From Desulfobulbus sp. (lineage in GTDB: Bacteria; Desulfobacterota; Desulfobulbia; Desulfobulbales; Desulfobulbaceae), in assembly GCF_030824455.1 (NCBI RefSeq), contig NZ_JAVBXR010000013.1, positions 1 to 64,000 of the forward strand: a DNA stretch of 64,000 bases. The letters run 5' to 3'. The position numbers and the translations under genes are program-made. The notes under the pieces were generated by a model that ran no database searches, was not told the origin of the DNA, and worked only from the letters and a program-made list of their open reading frames with translations. Numbering within the stretch: position 1 is the first letter of the stretch; the number at the start of each line of letters is the position of its first letter. Positions 35,004 through 44,500 of the stretch are shown here, one piece after another.

Positions 35004-37295
35004 ATGACGCCAACCGATTCTGCACCGCCCTCTCCTTCGCCCATGGAACTGCTCGCTCCGGCCGGCTCCTTGGCTGCCTTTGAGGCCGCCCTGCAGGAGG
35101 GCGCCGACGCCGTCTACATCGGCGCACCTGGTTTAAACGCCCGCGCCCTGGCCAGGGACTTCACCTTTGGCGAAATCGCGGCCATGACCGCACACGCCCA
35201 CGCGTGCGGCAAAAAAATCTACGTGGCCATGAACAGCCTGATGAAAGAAGACGAGGTCCGTCAGGCCCTGGAGACGCTGTCGATGCTGGCCAAGATCGGC
35301 CCGGACGCCCTGATCCTCCAGGATCTGGGGGTTTTGCATCTGGCGCGCCGCTTTTTTCCGCAACTGGCGGTCCACGCCTCGACCCTGATGACCGTCAACA
35401 ATTCCATGGCCGCCGCGCACCTCAAACGCCTTGGCTTTGAACGCATCGTCCTGGCGCGCGAACTCAGCCTGGAAGAAATCGGCGCCATCCACGACCGTTG
35501 CGACGTGCCGCTGGAAATCTTCATTCACGGGGCCATGTGTTTCAGCTACTCCGGCCTGTGCCGTTTTTCCAGCCTCCACGGCGGCAAATCCAGCCTGCGA
35601 GGCCAGTGCGTCCAACCCTGTCGTCGCCGTTATGAATGGCAACCCTCGGGAAAACGCAGTGTCGGCGGGCATGCCGGCAAGGGCCTTGGCTATTTTTTTT
35701 CGATGAACGATCTCAGCGGCATCGAGCATCTGGCCGAGGTGCGGCAGGCGGGCGTGGTCAGCCTCAAAATCGAGGGGCGGCTTAAGTCCGTGGAGTATGT
35801 CCGCAACACGGTTCGCGCCTATCGTTTGGCCTTAAACGCGCTTGATGCTCCGCCGCAACAGCGCAGCGGCATGCTTGAAGAGGCCCAGCGGTATCTGGAC
35901 GCCGCCATGGGCAGGAAGCGGTCGTCGGGATTTTTTGTGCCCGGCAAGGAAGACCGGATGATTTTGCCCAAGCTTTCGGGCAGCACCGGCGAGGTAATCG
36001 GCAAGGTCACCCGGATTGACGAGGTCAAGGGCTTCCGGGGAGCTCGAACACTCACCCTGCAGGTTGGGCTGCAGACGGCGGTCAAGCTGGGCGACCGCTT
36101 GCGCCTGTATGAGGAACGGAGCGGGGATCGCAAGAGCTTTTCCCTGCGCGCCTTGACCGTGAAAGGCAAGCAGGTTGACCAAGCGCAGTCAGGTCAGACG
36201 GCGCTGATCACCCTGCCCGACATTGAGCCAAGCATTTTTCGCCAACCCTCGCATGGCCTGTTGTTTCGGATCGACGTCAGCGGACGGGCGGAAAATCAAC
36301 GCTCGGCTCTGACGCGAAGCGCCGCCAAAATGCCGCCGCCTCTGCCAGATCCCTTCCAAGTCGAAAAAGCCCTGACGACGCTGGCCATGGGCACGGAGCA
36401 TAAACGCGACGGCCGCGACCGCTCGCCAAGCCAGCGACCAGCAGCCGAACGCAATCGTCCGCCCCAAACACGCCCCACTGGGCCGCAGTGGTGGCTCAAG
36501 GCCCAATCTCTGGAATCGCTCGGTCAGCGCTATCCGTTCAGGGTAGCCAAGTTTTTGATCGACCTGAACCAACGCAATCTCGAATATTTTTTGTACGTCC
36601 GACAACGACGCAGCGCCAAGCTGCCCCCCTTGGTGTGGGCCTTGCCAACGGTGATTCACGAAGCGCAACTACCCGGGGTCCGGAAAGCGGTCGAACAGAT
36701 TCGGCTTCTGGGGCCAAGCTGTTTTCAAATCAGCCAGATCGGGCAGATGGCTCTGTTTTCGGATGAAGGGCAAACGCCAACCGAACACAGCCTCGCAGTG
36801 TACGGCGACTACAGCTGCAACGCGCTCAACAGCCCGGCCCTTCGGATGTACGGCGAATGCGGGCTGGCCGGCGTCCAATTTTCCCTGGAAACGGATCGAG
36901 CGACCCTTGCCGCCGCCCTAACCCATTTCTCTCAATCCCCCCTGCCGCAAGACGACCAGCGTATGCAGGTCGGGCTCCATGTCTATGGCCGGCCGCCGCT
37001 CTTCTCCGCGCGCCTGGACGCCCCGCATTTCCAGGGGCAGCGAACTTTTGCCAGCTCCCGGGGGGAACGATTTTACCTCGACCGCCGCGAAGAAACCCTG
37101 TATGCCTTTTCGCACTCGGCCTTTTCCCTGCTGCAATACACGGACGAACTTGTCCAGGCGGGGGTCGATTATCTGGTGGTGGACATCAGCCATGGACAGG
37201 CCAAACGGGAGTGCGCCGAGGTGACGGCTCTGCTGAGCGGCCGAGGCGACACGCCCACGGTTTTTTCCGGCAACTACGCTGGCGCACTTGTCTGA
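35004..37295 (+). CDS. U32-family peptidase-like protein (RlhA-type)
   Basis: 763 aa. The core begins MELLAPAGSLAAFEAALQEG at 35043, which is an equally good start. Next come GADAVYIG, then AVHASTLMTVNNSMAA, and the family signature ELSLEEIGAIHDRCDVPLEIFIHGAMCFSYSGLC. GQCVQPCRRRY then provides the cysteines that bind an Fe-S cluster in RlhA/TrhP relatives. VVSLKIEGRLKSVEYV follows, and a long C-terminal domain of the DUF3656 type. Characterised relatives hydroxylate 23S rRNA C2501 or tRNA U34 using prephenate-dependent chemistry rather than acting as proteases. The exact RNA target is unknown. Confidence 0.88.
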   Translation: MTPTDSAPPSPSPMELLAPAGSLAAFEAALQEGADAVYIGAPGLNARALARDFTFGEIAAMTAHAHACGKKIYVAMNSLMKEDEVRQALETLSMLAKIGPDALILQDLGVLHLARRFFPQLAVHASTLMTVNNSMAAAHLKRLGFERIVLARELSLEEIGAIHDRCDVPLEIFIHGAMCFSYSGLCRFSSLHGGKSSLRGQCVQPCRRRYEWQPSGKRSVGGHAGKGLGYFFSMNDLSGIEHLAEVRQAGVVSLKIEGRLKSVEYVRNTVRAYRLALNALDAPPQQRSGMLEEAQRYLDAAMGRKRSSGFFVPGKEDRMILPKLSGSTGEVIGKVTRIDEVKGFRGARTLTLQVGLQTAVKLGDRLRLYEERSGDRKSFSLRALTVKGKQVDQAQSGQTALITLPDIEPSIFRQPSHGLLFRIDVSGRAENQRSALTRSAAKMPPPLPDPFQVEKALTTLAMGTEHKRDGRDRSPSQRPAAERNRPPQTRPTGPQWWLKAQSLESLGQRYPFRVAKFLIDLNQRNLEYFLYVRQRRSAKLPPLVWALPTVIHEAQLPGVRKAVEQIRLLGPSCFQISQIGQMALFSDEGQTPTEHSLAVYGDYSCNALNSPALRMYGECGLAGVQFSLETDRATLAAALTHFSQSPLPQDDQRMQVGLHVYGRPPLFSARLDAPHFQGQRTFASSRGERFYLDRREETLYAFSHSAFSLLQYTDELVQAGVDYLVVDISHGQAKRECAEVTALLSGRGDTPTVFSGNYAGALV

Positions 37296-37385
37296 AATAG
37301 GGTAAATGCTGGCCCGAAGAGCGCAAGGTTGATCCCTTGCTGTGAAGATTTCTCTCTATTCCACGACTTTCGTTTTTTCTTTTTG

Positions 37386-39113
37386 ATGGACAACAAAACC
37401 CTTTTTTTAAAACTGCAAACGGTGTTGAAACCGTATCACACCAAACTGCTGCTGGCTATGGGCGGCATGATTGCGGTGGGCGGCTTCAACGCCTTGCAGG
37501 CCTATATGGTCAAGCCCCTGCTTGACGAAATTTTCGTTAATCACGATGCTCGCCTACTGCATCTGTTGCCACTGGGGCTGATTGCGATTTTTTTCGTCAA
37601 AGGCCTTTTCTTTTTCATGTATTCTTATCTCCTGGAGATGGTCGGCCAGTGCGTGATTCGCGACCTGCGCAACAAGATTTACACCCACCTCCATGACATG
37701 CCGCTTCATTTTTTCCACCAGCATCCCACCGGCGAACTGATCTCGCGGATCATGAACGACGTCACCATGCTGCAAGGGTCGGTGACGCATGCCCTGATCC
37801 GGACGCTGCGCGATTTTTTTTCCGTGATTGGGTTGATCGGCGTCATCTTCTTCATGGATTGGCGACTCGCCCTGGTGTCCATGCTCTTCCTGCCCATGGC
37901 CGCCGTGCCCATTGTTGTTTTCGGCAAGAAGTTCCGGAGAATCAGCACCACCTACCAAACCAAAATTGGCGAGGCCACCAGCCAACTGCATGAAACCATT
38001 GCCGGGGTGCGCATCGTCAAGGCCTTTGGCATGGAGCAATTTGAAAAACAACGCTTCGGCGCTAAAATGCAGGGCATCATGGACACCCTGATGTTGGAGA
38101 CCAAGTACAGTTGTCTCTCGCATCCGATGATCGAATTCCTCGGCGGCATCGGCATGGCCATGATCATCTGGTTTGGCGGCACCCAGGTATTGCAGGGCAA
38201 CTCCACGCCTGGCTCCTTCATGTCCTTCTTGACCGCGTTGATTATGCTCTACGAACCGGTCAAAGGCGTCAGCAAAATCAACACCACCATTCAACAGGGG
38301 CTGGCGGCATCCACCCGGATTTTCACCCTCCTGGATCTCCAACCGGACATCCGCGAAACCGCCGAGGCTGTTGTCTTGAAACCGTTCAAGAGCAGCATTG
38401 TTTTTGCAGACGTCAGTTTCCATTACGAAAACAACGAAACAGTCATTAAGCATCTCAACCTTCGCGTCAACCGGGGCGAGGTGCTGGCCGTGGTCGGGCC
38501 TAGCGGCAGCGGCAAGACGACGCTAGCCAACCTGCTCCCCCGTTTTTACGAGGTCAGCCAAGGGGCCGTGCGCATTGACGACGTGGATATCCGCCAGGCC
38601 ACCTTTGCCTCACTCCGCAGTCAGATGGCGCTGGTGACGCAACAGACAATTCTGTTCAACGACACGGTCCGCAACAACATCGCCTACGGACGGCCCGACT
38701 GTCCGGAGGAAAAGATAATCGAGGCGGCGCGGTCAGCTTTTGCATTGGATTTCATCATGGAGCTGCCCCAGGGATTTGACACCATCATCGGCGAATCCGG
38801 CGCCCGCCTCTCCGGCGGTCAGCAGCAGCGAATTTCCATCGCCAGAGCCTTGCTCAAGGATGCCCCAATCCTGATTCTGGACGAAGCGACTTCTGCTCTT
38901 GACACCGAATCGGAACGCGAAGTGCAGAAGGCTTTAGAAAATCTCATGCAAAACCGCACCACCATCGTCATCGCCCACCGCCTGTCAACCATTCAAAACG
39001 CAGATCGGATCATTGTCCTCAAAGACGGGCAGTTGGTGGAAGAAGGAACACATGGAGAGTTGCTTGCATCGAAAGGGGAATATAGCGGATTGTATCACTT
39101 GCAATTCAAATAA
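37386..39113 (+). CDS. msbA: Lipid A exporter-type ABC transporter MsbA
   Basis: 575 aa half-transporter. Six membrane helices (about 20-310) are followed by a nucleotide-binding domain: Walker A GPSGSGKTT, Q-loop QQTILFNDTVR, signature LSGGQQQRISIARAL, Walker B ILILDEATSALD, and the switch His in VIAHRLST. It flips lipid A-core across the inner membrane. Its position at the head of a run of lipopolysaccharide glycosyltransferase genes supports that assignment. The ribosome site is weak. The gene's GC content falls off sharply right after its stop. Confidence 0.92.
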   Translation: MDNKTLFLKLQTVLKPYHTKLLLAMGGMIAVGGFNALQAYMVKPLLDEIFVNHDARLLHLLPLGLIAIFFVKGLFFFMYSYLLEMVGQCVIRDLRNKIYTHLHDMPLHFFHQHPTGELISRIMNDVTMLQGSVTHALIRTLRDFFSVIGLIGVIFFMDWRLALVSMLFLPMAAVPIVVFGKKFRRISTTYQTKIGEATSQLHETIAGVRIVKAFGMEQFEKQRFGAKMQGIMDTLMLETKYSCLSHPMIEFLGGIGMAMIIWFGGTQVLQGNSTPGSFMSFLTALIMLYEPVKGVSKINTTIQQGLAASTRIFTLLDLQPDIRETAEAVVLKPFKSSIVFADVSFHYENNETVIKHLNLRVNRGEVLAVVGPSGSGKTTLANLLPRFYEVSQGAVRIDDVDIRQATFASLRSQMALVTQQTILFNDTVRNNIAYGRPDCPEEKIIEAARSAFALDFIMELPQGFDTIIGESGARLSGGQQQRISIARALLKDAPILILDEATSALDTESEREVQKALENLMQNRTTIVIAHRLSTIQNADRIIVLKDGQLVEEGTHGELLASKGEYSGLYHLQFK

Positions 39114-39156
39114 TATATAACAGCAAATCACTATTCATAGTTAACCGAAAAATAAG

Positions 39157-39822
39157 ATGAAATTAAATTCTAAATACAATAACACAATTAAAAAAAAAGA
39201 ATATTTTAGCAACAATCGGCAAGATATGCTTTTTTACATTCCAGATTGGGTGAACACGACATTAGAATTTGGTTGTGGAGACGGATCATTCTCTGAGCTT
39301 GTAAAAAATAAATATGGCTCTGAAAGTTGGGCTGTTGAGATAGAAAGTGAATACGCAAAAGAAGCATCAGGTAAAATTGATAGAGTGATAAACAATGACG
39401 CGTTTAAATCTTTACCAGAATTACCAGATAATTACTTTGACTGCATTATTATGTTTGACTTCTTGGAACATTTACAACACCCATGGACTTTACTAGAAAA
39501 AATAAAATGTAAATTGTCAAAAAATGGCATCATAGTTACATCGATACCAAACATTAGATATTATCGGGTATTTAAAGATTTATTATTGCACGGAGAATGG
39601 AATTACCAAGACCAAGGAGTCTTAGACATTACTCATTTAAGATTTTTCACTTACAAAACCATAATAAACATGTTTCACGATCTTGACTACGAAATAATAA
39701 CAATGAAAGGAATACACCCAACTCGAAGTAAAAATTTAAAAATTATAAACTTCATGACATTTAATTTATTTTCTGATGCAAAATATTTGCACTATGTAAA
39801 TGTGGTGAAACCAAAAATATAA
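39157..39822 (+). CDS. Class I SAM-dependent methyltransferase, horizontally acquired
   Basis: 221 aa. Motif I is LEFGCGDGSFSELV; the Asp/Glu-rich strand follows (WAVEIE), then FDCIIMFDFLEHLQHP and the late strand NGIIVTSIPNIRYY. This is a small-molecule or sugar methyltransferase fold of the Methyltransf_11/23 kind. The gene is very AT-rich and full of Asn, Lys and Ile, unlike the flanking GC-rich genes. Its place in a cell-surface sugar cluster suggests modification of a polysaccharide or lipopolysaccharide residue. Confidence 0.8.
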   Translation: MKLNSKYNNTIKKKEYFSNNRQDMLFYIPDWVNTTLEFGCGDGSFSELVKNKYGSESWAVEIESEYAKEASGKIDRVINNDAFKSLPELPDNYFDCIIMFDFLEHLQHPWTLLEKIKCKLSKNGIIVTSIPNIRYYRVFKDLLLHGEWNYQDQGVLDITHLRFFTYKTIINMFHDLDYEIITMKGIHPTRSKNLKIINFMTFNLFSDAKYLHYVNVVKPKI

Positions 39823-39853
39823 CTGGAAAATTAAATTTCATTCGAACAAAAAA

Positions 39854-40645
39854 ATGAAAAATTGCACCGAAATTGAAATAAAATACAAAAAACGATTTTC
39901 AATTTGCACTCTTGTCACTAATTTTTCAGAATACGAAGAGATGGTTCACTCATTTGAAACAGCCGGATTTTCAGAAAAAACTGCTGATTTCTTCTACATT
40001 GACAATTCAGAATTCAATCACGACGATGGCTACACAGGTACAAATAAATTTCTTAATCAATCGAATTACAAATATATCATAATTTGCCACCAAGATATTC
40101 TTTTAAAATTTGACAGCATTGACGTTTTAGACAAATGTATCAATGAGATAGAAGAATTAGACCCCAACTGGGCAATATTGGGAAATGCTGGTTTTCAAGG
40201 ATTTACAGAGAGATTTTACAGAATCACTGACCCGTGGGGCGACAATAGAAATACTGGAAAATTTCCCGCAAAAGTCAAAAGTCTAGATGAAAATTTTTTA
40301 CTAGTCAAAAACGAATCAAACCTTAGTTTATCGCACGATTTATCGGGTTTCCATATGTATGGAACAGATTTATGCACCATAGCTAAAATATTAGGGTGGA
40401 ATAGCTACGTAATCAATTTTCATCTCTTCCACAAAAGTGCCGGCAATGGTGGCAGTGATTTCAATGCTTCCAGATCTATGTTTATTAAAAAATACCAAAA
40501 ATGCTTAAAATCGCTTTGGATTCGCACTCCATGCACCTCTTTAATTGTCACCAAAAGTCGCTGGCTCAACAACATCCTAAATCGAAAGTTTTTTTACAGC
40601 ATAAAGAAAAGGGGAGAACAATTGAAATGTTTTTTTAACGTTTGA
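39854..40645 (+). CDS. Glycosyltransferase family 2-like protein, horizontally acquired
   Basis: 263 aa. The region IIICHQDILLKFDSI followed by LDPNWAILGNAGFQG and DLSGFHMYGTDLCTIAKILGW resembles the GT-A-like family PF13712, in which an IHQDV-type motif replaces the usual DxD. It is strongly AT-rich like the methyltransferase upstream, with which it was probably acquired. It likely acts on surface sugars. Donor and acceptor are unknown. Confidence 0.65.
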   Translation: MKNCTEIEIKYKKRFSICTLVTNFSEYEEMVHSFETAGFSEKTADFFYIDNSEFNHDDGYTGTNKFLNQSNYKYIIICHQDILLKFDSIDVLDKCINEIEELDPNWAILGNAGFQGFTERFYRITDPWGDNRNTGKFPAKVKSLDENFLLVKNESNLSLSHDLSGFHMYGTDLCTIAKILGWNSYVINFHLFHKSAGNGGSDFNASRSMFIKKYQKCLKSLWIRTPCTSLIVTKSRWLNNILNRKFFYSIKKRGEQLKCFFNV

Positions 40646-40646
40646 A

Positions 40647-42293
40647 TTGCTCATCGTCGTTCGCATGCAAACAATGACAAAATTGATGCATTATAAAATG
40701 AATTCCATCCCAACAATTTCCGTTTCCCTATTACTGTTTTTAATTCTTGGGCTCTTGGTTCGAATCATTACCCATAATCATTTAGTAATCATCAACCCCG
40801 ATGGCATTCTCTATATTTACCAAGCAAAAGCCATTGCCAGCGGCCAATGGGATCTCCTCAATCAATGCCAGCTGCCCTATGTTTCCCTGTATCCATTCCT
40901 GATCGCGCTTGCCCACCTGTTTGTGCCCAGTTGGACGACGAGCGCTCAAATGGTTTCCCTCTGTTGCGGCATGGGCATGCTGGCAGTGCTGTATCCGCTG
41001 CTGCGTCAATTTTACGATCCTGCCGTCAGTAGGCTCACCACCCTGCTTTTTGCCCTGACGCCCATGCTGGTTCGCTACAGCGCCGACGCTATGCGGGACG
41101 CAACCTTCTGGTTCTTTTTCCTCGCTTCAATGCTCGCGTTTGTCGTGCACAGCAAGCAATTGCAATCCCCACGCAGATCCTTCTTTTGGCTGCTGACCAG
41201 CAGCGTCTTCATTCTGCTGGCGGCATGGAGCCGCATTGAAGGCTTGGTTTTGCTGCCCGCCGCCTGCTTGTGCATTGTCCTTGCCCAAGGCGAACGAAAA
41301 TTGTCCCGCTTGCTGACGGTTCTTCTCCCGTTTTTGCTGCTGGCCCTCGCCGGCGGGTCCGTGTTGCTGCTTTACGGGGTCGACGTCTTCAGCCTGATCC
41401 GGCTGAATGAAGTTGCCGACAAATTTATCCAACCCATGGTCTCTTACCAAGAACTTCGCCAAGCGTTGAAAACATTGTTTAGCGGGTACGGTTTTTCGTT
41501 GCTTGGCAATTTTCTTGAGACTTCTTACCATGTTGTTTGGCTGATCGCGCTTGGGTCCATTTTGAGCAACGCCATGGAGTCTTATTTTTATCCCTACGTG
41601 CCGTTCTATCTCCTTGGGGGCGTTGTGTTCTGCACCCAATCCCGACGCCGCTCCGACTTTCTCTACGTCCTCCTGATCATTGGCGCCTCCTTTGTTCTTT
41701 TGTGCGCCCATGTCGTTCAGACCTGGGTCATGACCTATCGCTTCATTGCCCTATTGCTGCTGCCCTCCTGTCTTTTTGCCGGACTGGGCATACAAACGGC
41801 GCTCGATTGGCTTGCGGCGCGACCTCAATGGACCCCCAAAAAAGCCTTCGCCATGGTCGCCGCATTTATAGTGCTGGCGTCATTGCCGAAAAACATGCGC
41901 TCAATTGAGGACGACAAGGCTGTCTACCCTCAAATCGGCCAAGCAGCCGCTCAACTGGTCCACAACCAATTGCCTGTCGGCATTGCCGGCAGAAGGTCGA
42001 TCGCGCACAATTGGATTGTCTTCTACGCCAACGCCGATTCCACCACCCCCCTTTGTTATCACGACAGCATTGTGACCCCTGGCTCCGTTGCCGCGCTTGA
42101 ACAATTGATGCGCGCCCGAAACATGCAGTTTTTCCTCTGGGAGGAGTTGGCGTGGAAAAATGGGTCGTTCGGTCACTCAAGCATGGAGTTTCAAGACCGG
42201 TTTGAAGAAATGGGGCGTTGGCGACACGAAGACACTGGAACACTTATCCTGTTCCGGCTTAAAGGCGAGCATGAGGCGCTTCCGGACGCTTGA
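40647..42293 (+). CDS. Membrane glycosyltransferase of the ArnT/PMT type (GT39/GT83-like)
   Basis: 548 aa; later Met codons (40665, 40698) could be the true start. About eleven hydrophobic segments run from residue 24 to 405. The first periplasmic loop has the acidic INPDGILYIYQAKAIASGQWD, typical of PMT/ArnT enzymes that transfer sugars from polyprenyl phosphates. LTPMLVRYSADAMRD carries the next conserved block. The soluble C-terminal 130 residues face the periplasm. The first 150-200 bases share the AT-rich composition of the two preceding genes and the remainder is GC-rich, so the transfer boundary seems to fall inside this gene. Confidence 0.82.
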   Translation: MLIVVRMQTMTKLMHYKMNSIPTISVSLLLFLILGLLVRIITHNHLVIINPDGILYIYQAKAIASGQWDLLNQCQLPYVSLYPFLIALAHLFVPSWTTSAQMVSLCCGMGMLAVLYPLLRQFYDPAVSRLTTLLFALTPMLVRYSADAMRDATFWFFFLASMLAFVVHSKQLQSPRRSFFWLLTSSVFILLAAWSRIEGLVLLPAACLCIVLAQGERKLSRLLTVLLPFLLLALAGGSVLLLYGVDVFSLIRLNEVADKFIQPMVSYQELRQALKTLFSGYGFSLLGNFLETSYHVVWLIALGSILSNAMESYFYPYVPFYLLGGVVFCTQSRRRSDFLYVLLIIGASFVLLCAHVVQTWVMTYRFIALLLLPSCLFAGLGIQTALDWLAARPQWTPKKAFAMVAAFIVLASLPKNMRSIEDDKAVYPQIGQAAAQLVHNQLPVGIAGRRSIAHNWIVFYANADSTTPLCYHDSIVTPGSVAALEQLMRARNMQFFLWEELAWKNGSFGHSSMEFQDRFEEMGRWRHEDTGTLILFRLKGEHEALPDA

Positions 42294-43416
42294 TCCGCCC
42301 AACCGACGCATCCGTTCACACAACACGTCAACCGCATCATCATCGCCCATTCTGCACGAAAATAGGTATCCATTGAATATTGCGCTCGTTCACTCCAATT
42401 TTACCCGAGGGGGGGGCATGGAAGCGTACCTGCTCTCCCTGGTCCGTGGTTTCCAACGCCAAGGCGACCTGGTCACTGTGCACGCCTGCGCCGTTGATCC
42501 GGAGTTAGTCAAGGAAACCGGCTGCACTGTTCGGAGAATCAGGCCGATTCTGCCCCGGAAAATGCGAGAATTTCGTTTTTTGCAGCAATGCGATCAATTG
42601 CCGCTGAAACAGGAATATGATCTGGCCATTGGCATGGCCAGAACCAGCAGCACGCATGTTGCAGTGTGCGGCGGCGTCCATGTGGAAACCATCCGCCATA
42701 TCCGCCGCACCGCTTTGTTGCGTGGCGTCTACGATCTGTTTGAAACCTATTTTGAACGAAAAATGTTCCGTACGGTCCCCCACGTCATGGCGCACTCGGC
42801 CACGGTGGCGCGGGAAATTCTCGCCCATTTTCAGATCGACGGCTCCAAGGTGCAGGTTGTCTATCCGCCCATTGACTCGGCGGCCTTTCGTTTCTTCGAC
42901 AACCACGAGCGCGCCCAGGCCCGCGCCGCCCTCGGCATTGACGACAGTCGCCTGATTTTCCTCTTTGTGTCCTGCGGCCACCAGCGCAAAGGCCTGCAGG
43001 AACTGCTGCGCGCCTTTGTCTCACTGGACCCAAAGCGTTATCAGCTCCTGGTGGCTGGCAGCAAAATTTCCATGCCGCACCCCGACAACGTGCGCCACCT
43101 TGGCTATTGCACCAATCTGGCCCCGGTGTACGCTGCTGTGGATTACACCATCCTGCCGTCGCACTACGAACCGTTTGGTTTGGTCGTCCCTGAATCAATG
43201 CAATGCGGCTCCCCGGTTGTGGTCACCAAACAGGTCGGCGCCGCAGAGCTATTGCAAGGGGAACCCTCTGTGCTGCTGGACGACAACCAGCCCGCAACCA
43301 TTGTCGACGCGCTCAGGCAACTTGATCGGGGCCTGAGGGTCGAGCCCGGGTTTGCGGATCGGCACGGTTTGGGAATCAATCACCATATCAATGAAATTAA
43401 ACGGCTTTTTGGCTAA
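42271..43416 (+). CDS. Glycosyltransferase family 4 (WaaG-like)
   Basis: 381 aa from ATG 42271. A TTG at 42373 would start directly at the canonical NIALVHSNFTRGGGMEAYLL and may be the true start, because the extra 34 residues look disordered. The second Rossmann lobe has LFVSCGHQRKGLQELLRAF and the sugar-nucleotide site HYEPFGLVVPESMQCGSPVV (the E-x7-E pattern of GT4). It probably adds a hexose to the lipopolysaccharide core. It overlaps the previous gene by 23 bases. Confidence 0.88.
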   Translation: MRRFRTLDPPNRRIRSHNTSTASSSPILHENRYPLNIALVHSNFTRGGGMEAYLLSLVRGFQRQGDLVTVHACAVDPELVKETGCTVRRIRPILPRKMREFRFLQQCDQLPLKQEYDLAIGMARTSSTHVAVCGGVHVETIRHIRRTALLRGVYDLFETYFERKMFRTVPHVMAHSATVAREILAHFQIDGSKVQVVYPPIDSAAFRFFDNHERAQARAALGIDDSRLIFLFVSCGHQRKGLQELLRAFVSLDPKRYQLLVAGSKISMPHPDNVRHLGYCTNLAPVYAAVDYTILPSHYEPFGLVVPESMQCGSPVVVTKQVGAAELLQGEPSVLLDDNQPATIVDALRQLDRGLRVEPGFADRHGLGINHHINEIKRLFG

Positions 43417-43425
43417 AACGGATTC

Positions 43426-44490
43426 ATGGACTTAAACGGCAACCGGATATTGGTCGTCAAGCAAAGCTCCCTTGGCGACGTCATCCATACCTTTCCAACG
43501 ACCCACGCGCTCAAACGCTGCTTTCCGCAGTGCTCCATAGGCTGGGTGGTGGAACAAGGCTATGCGGCGCTGGTTGGCCAAGACGATTCGGTCGACCGTG
43601 TGCATCCCATGCACATCCCGTCGACCAGCAGCCCGGATTCCACCTGGTTTTCGTATGGAAGCGCGCTCGCAGCAACCTTGCGGGTCCTCCATGATTTGCG
43701 GCGCTCCTTTGCCGCCGCGCCCTACGATTTGATCCTCGACCTGCATGCCTCCTTTCGCAGCGGGCTCATGGCCGTCATGAATCCTGGCGGCCTGCGCGTC
43801 GGCTTTAAAGACGCTCGGGAATTGAACACCCTGTTTCAACACCGGTTGCTCGACGTCCCAGAGGGCACAGTGCATGCGGTGGATAAGAATCTGCTGTTTG
43901 CATCGCACTTTGCCTGCCCGGTCGTGCCGGCGGATTTTTATCTGTGCTCAAGCACGTCCGATGAAGAGCGGGTTGCCGTATTTTTATCGCAATCCGGCAT
44001 TGGCCCTGATGATCGTTTTGTGTACGTCAATCCCGCCGCCCGTTGGCAATCCAAATTCTGGCTGGAGACCCGCTGGAGCCGACTTTGCGACCGGTTGGCC
44101 GATGCTGGCGTGCGAGCCGTGTTTGGCGGCAGCGGCAGTGATGTGGCCTACATCCAAGAGGTCATCGGGCGCATGAACCACTCCGGCGCCGCAATCGCAG
44201 CCGGCCAGTTGAGCCTGACGGAATCGGTCGCCCTGATGAAAAGAGCCTCGGCCTACGTGGGATTGGACACCGGCCCCATGCACATCGCCGCCATGGCCGG
44301 CGTGCCGGTGGCGGCCCTGTTCGGCCCGACCCACCCTGAACGGGTTGGCCCATATAGGGTCCGCAATGTGATCGTGCGGGCGGAAAACGTGCCGTGCCTC
44401 TGCTGTCGGAAACGGGTGTGCGACCACATGAGCTGCATGCGCTCCATCAGCGTGGAGCAGGTGTTCGCTGCAGTGATGGGTTTACTTTGA
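43426..44490 (+). CDS. Lipopolysaccharide heptosyltransferase (GT9)
   Basis: 354 aa. RILVVKQSSLGDVIHTFPTT is the GT9 opening with the acceptor-side Asp. The C-terminal lobe has YVNPAARWQSKFWL, VFGGSGSD, GLDTGPMHIAAMAGVPVAALFGPTHP, and a Cys cluster (CLCCRKRVCDHMSC), all seen in WaaC/WaaF/WaaQ proteins. It transfers heptose to the inner core. Which heptose position it serves cannot be decided. It follows the GT4 gene by nine bases. Confidence 0.9.
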   Translation: MDLNGNRILVVKQSSLGDVIHTFPTTHALKRCFPQCSIGWVVEQGYAALVGQDDSVDRVHPMHIPSTSSPDSTWFSYGSALAATLRVLHDLRRSFAAAPYDLILDLHASFRSGLMAVMNPGGLRVGFKDARELNTLFQHRLLDVPEGTVHAVDKNLLFASHFACPVVPADFYLCSSTSDEERVAVFLSQSGIGPDDRFVYVNPAARWQSKFWLETRWSRLCDRLADAGVRAVFGGSGSDVAYIQEVIGRMNHSGAAIAAGQLSLTESVALMKRASAYVGLDTGPMHIAAMAGVPVAALFGPTHPERVGPYRVRNVIVRAENVPCLCCRKRVCDHMSCMRSISVEQVFAAVMGLL

Positions 44491-44500
44491 GAAATTGACG

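Noticed and set aside
36270-36500. Possible frame disruption in the U32-family gene where the sequence becomes Arg/Pro/Ala-rich
   Set aside because: The frame continues uninterrupted into recognisable sequence. The stretch is a variable linker between the core and C-terminal domains.
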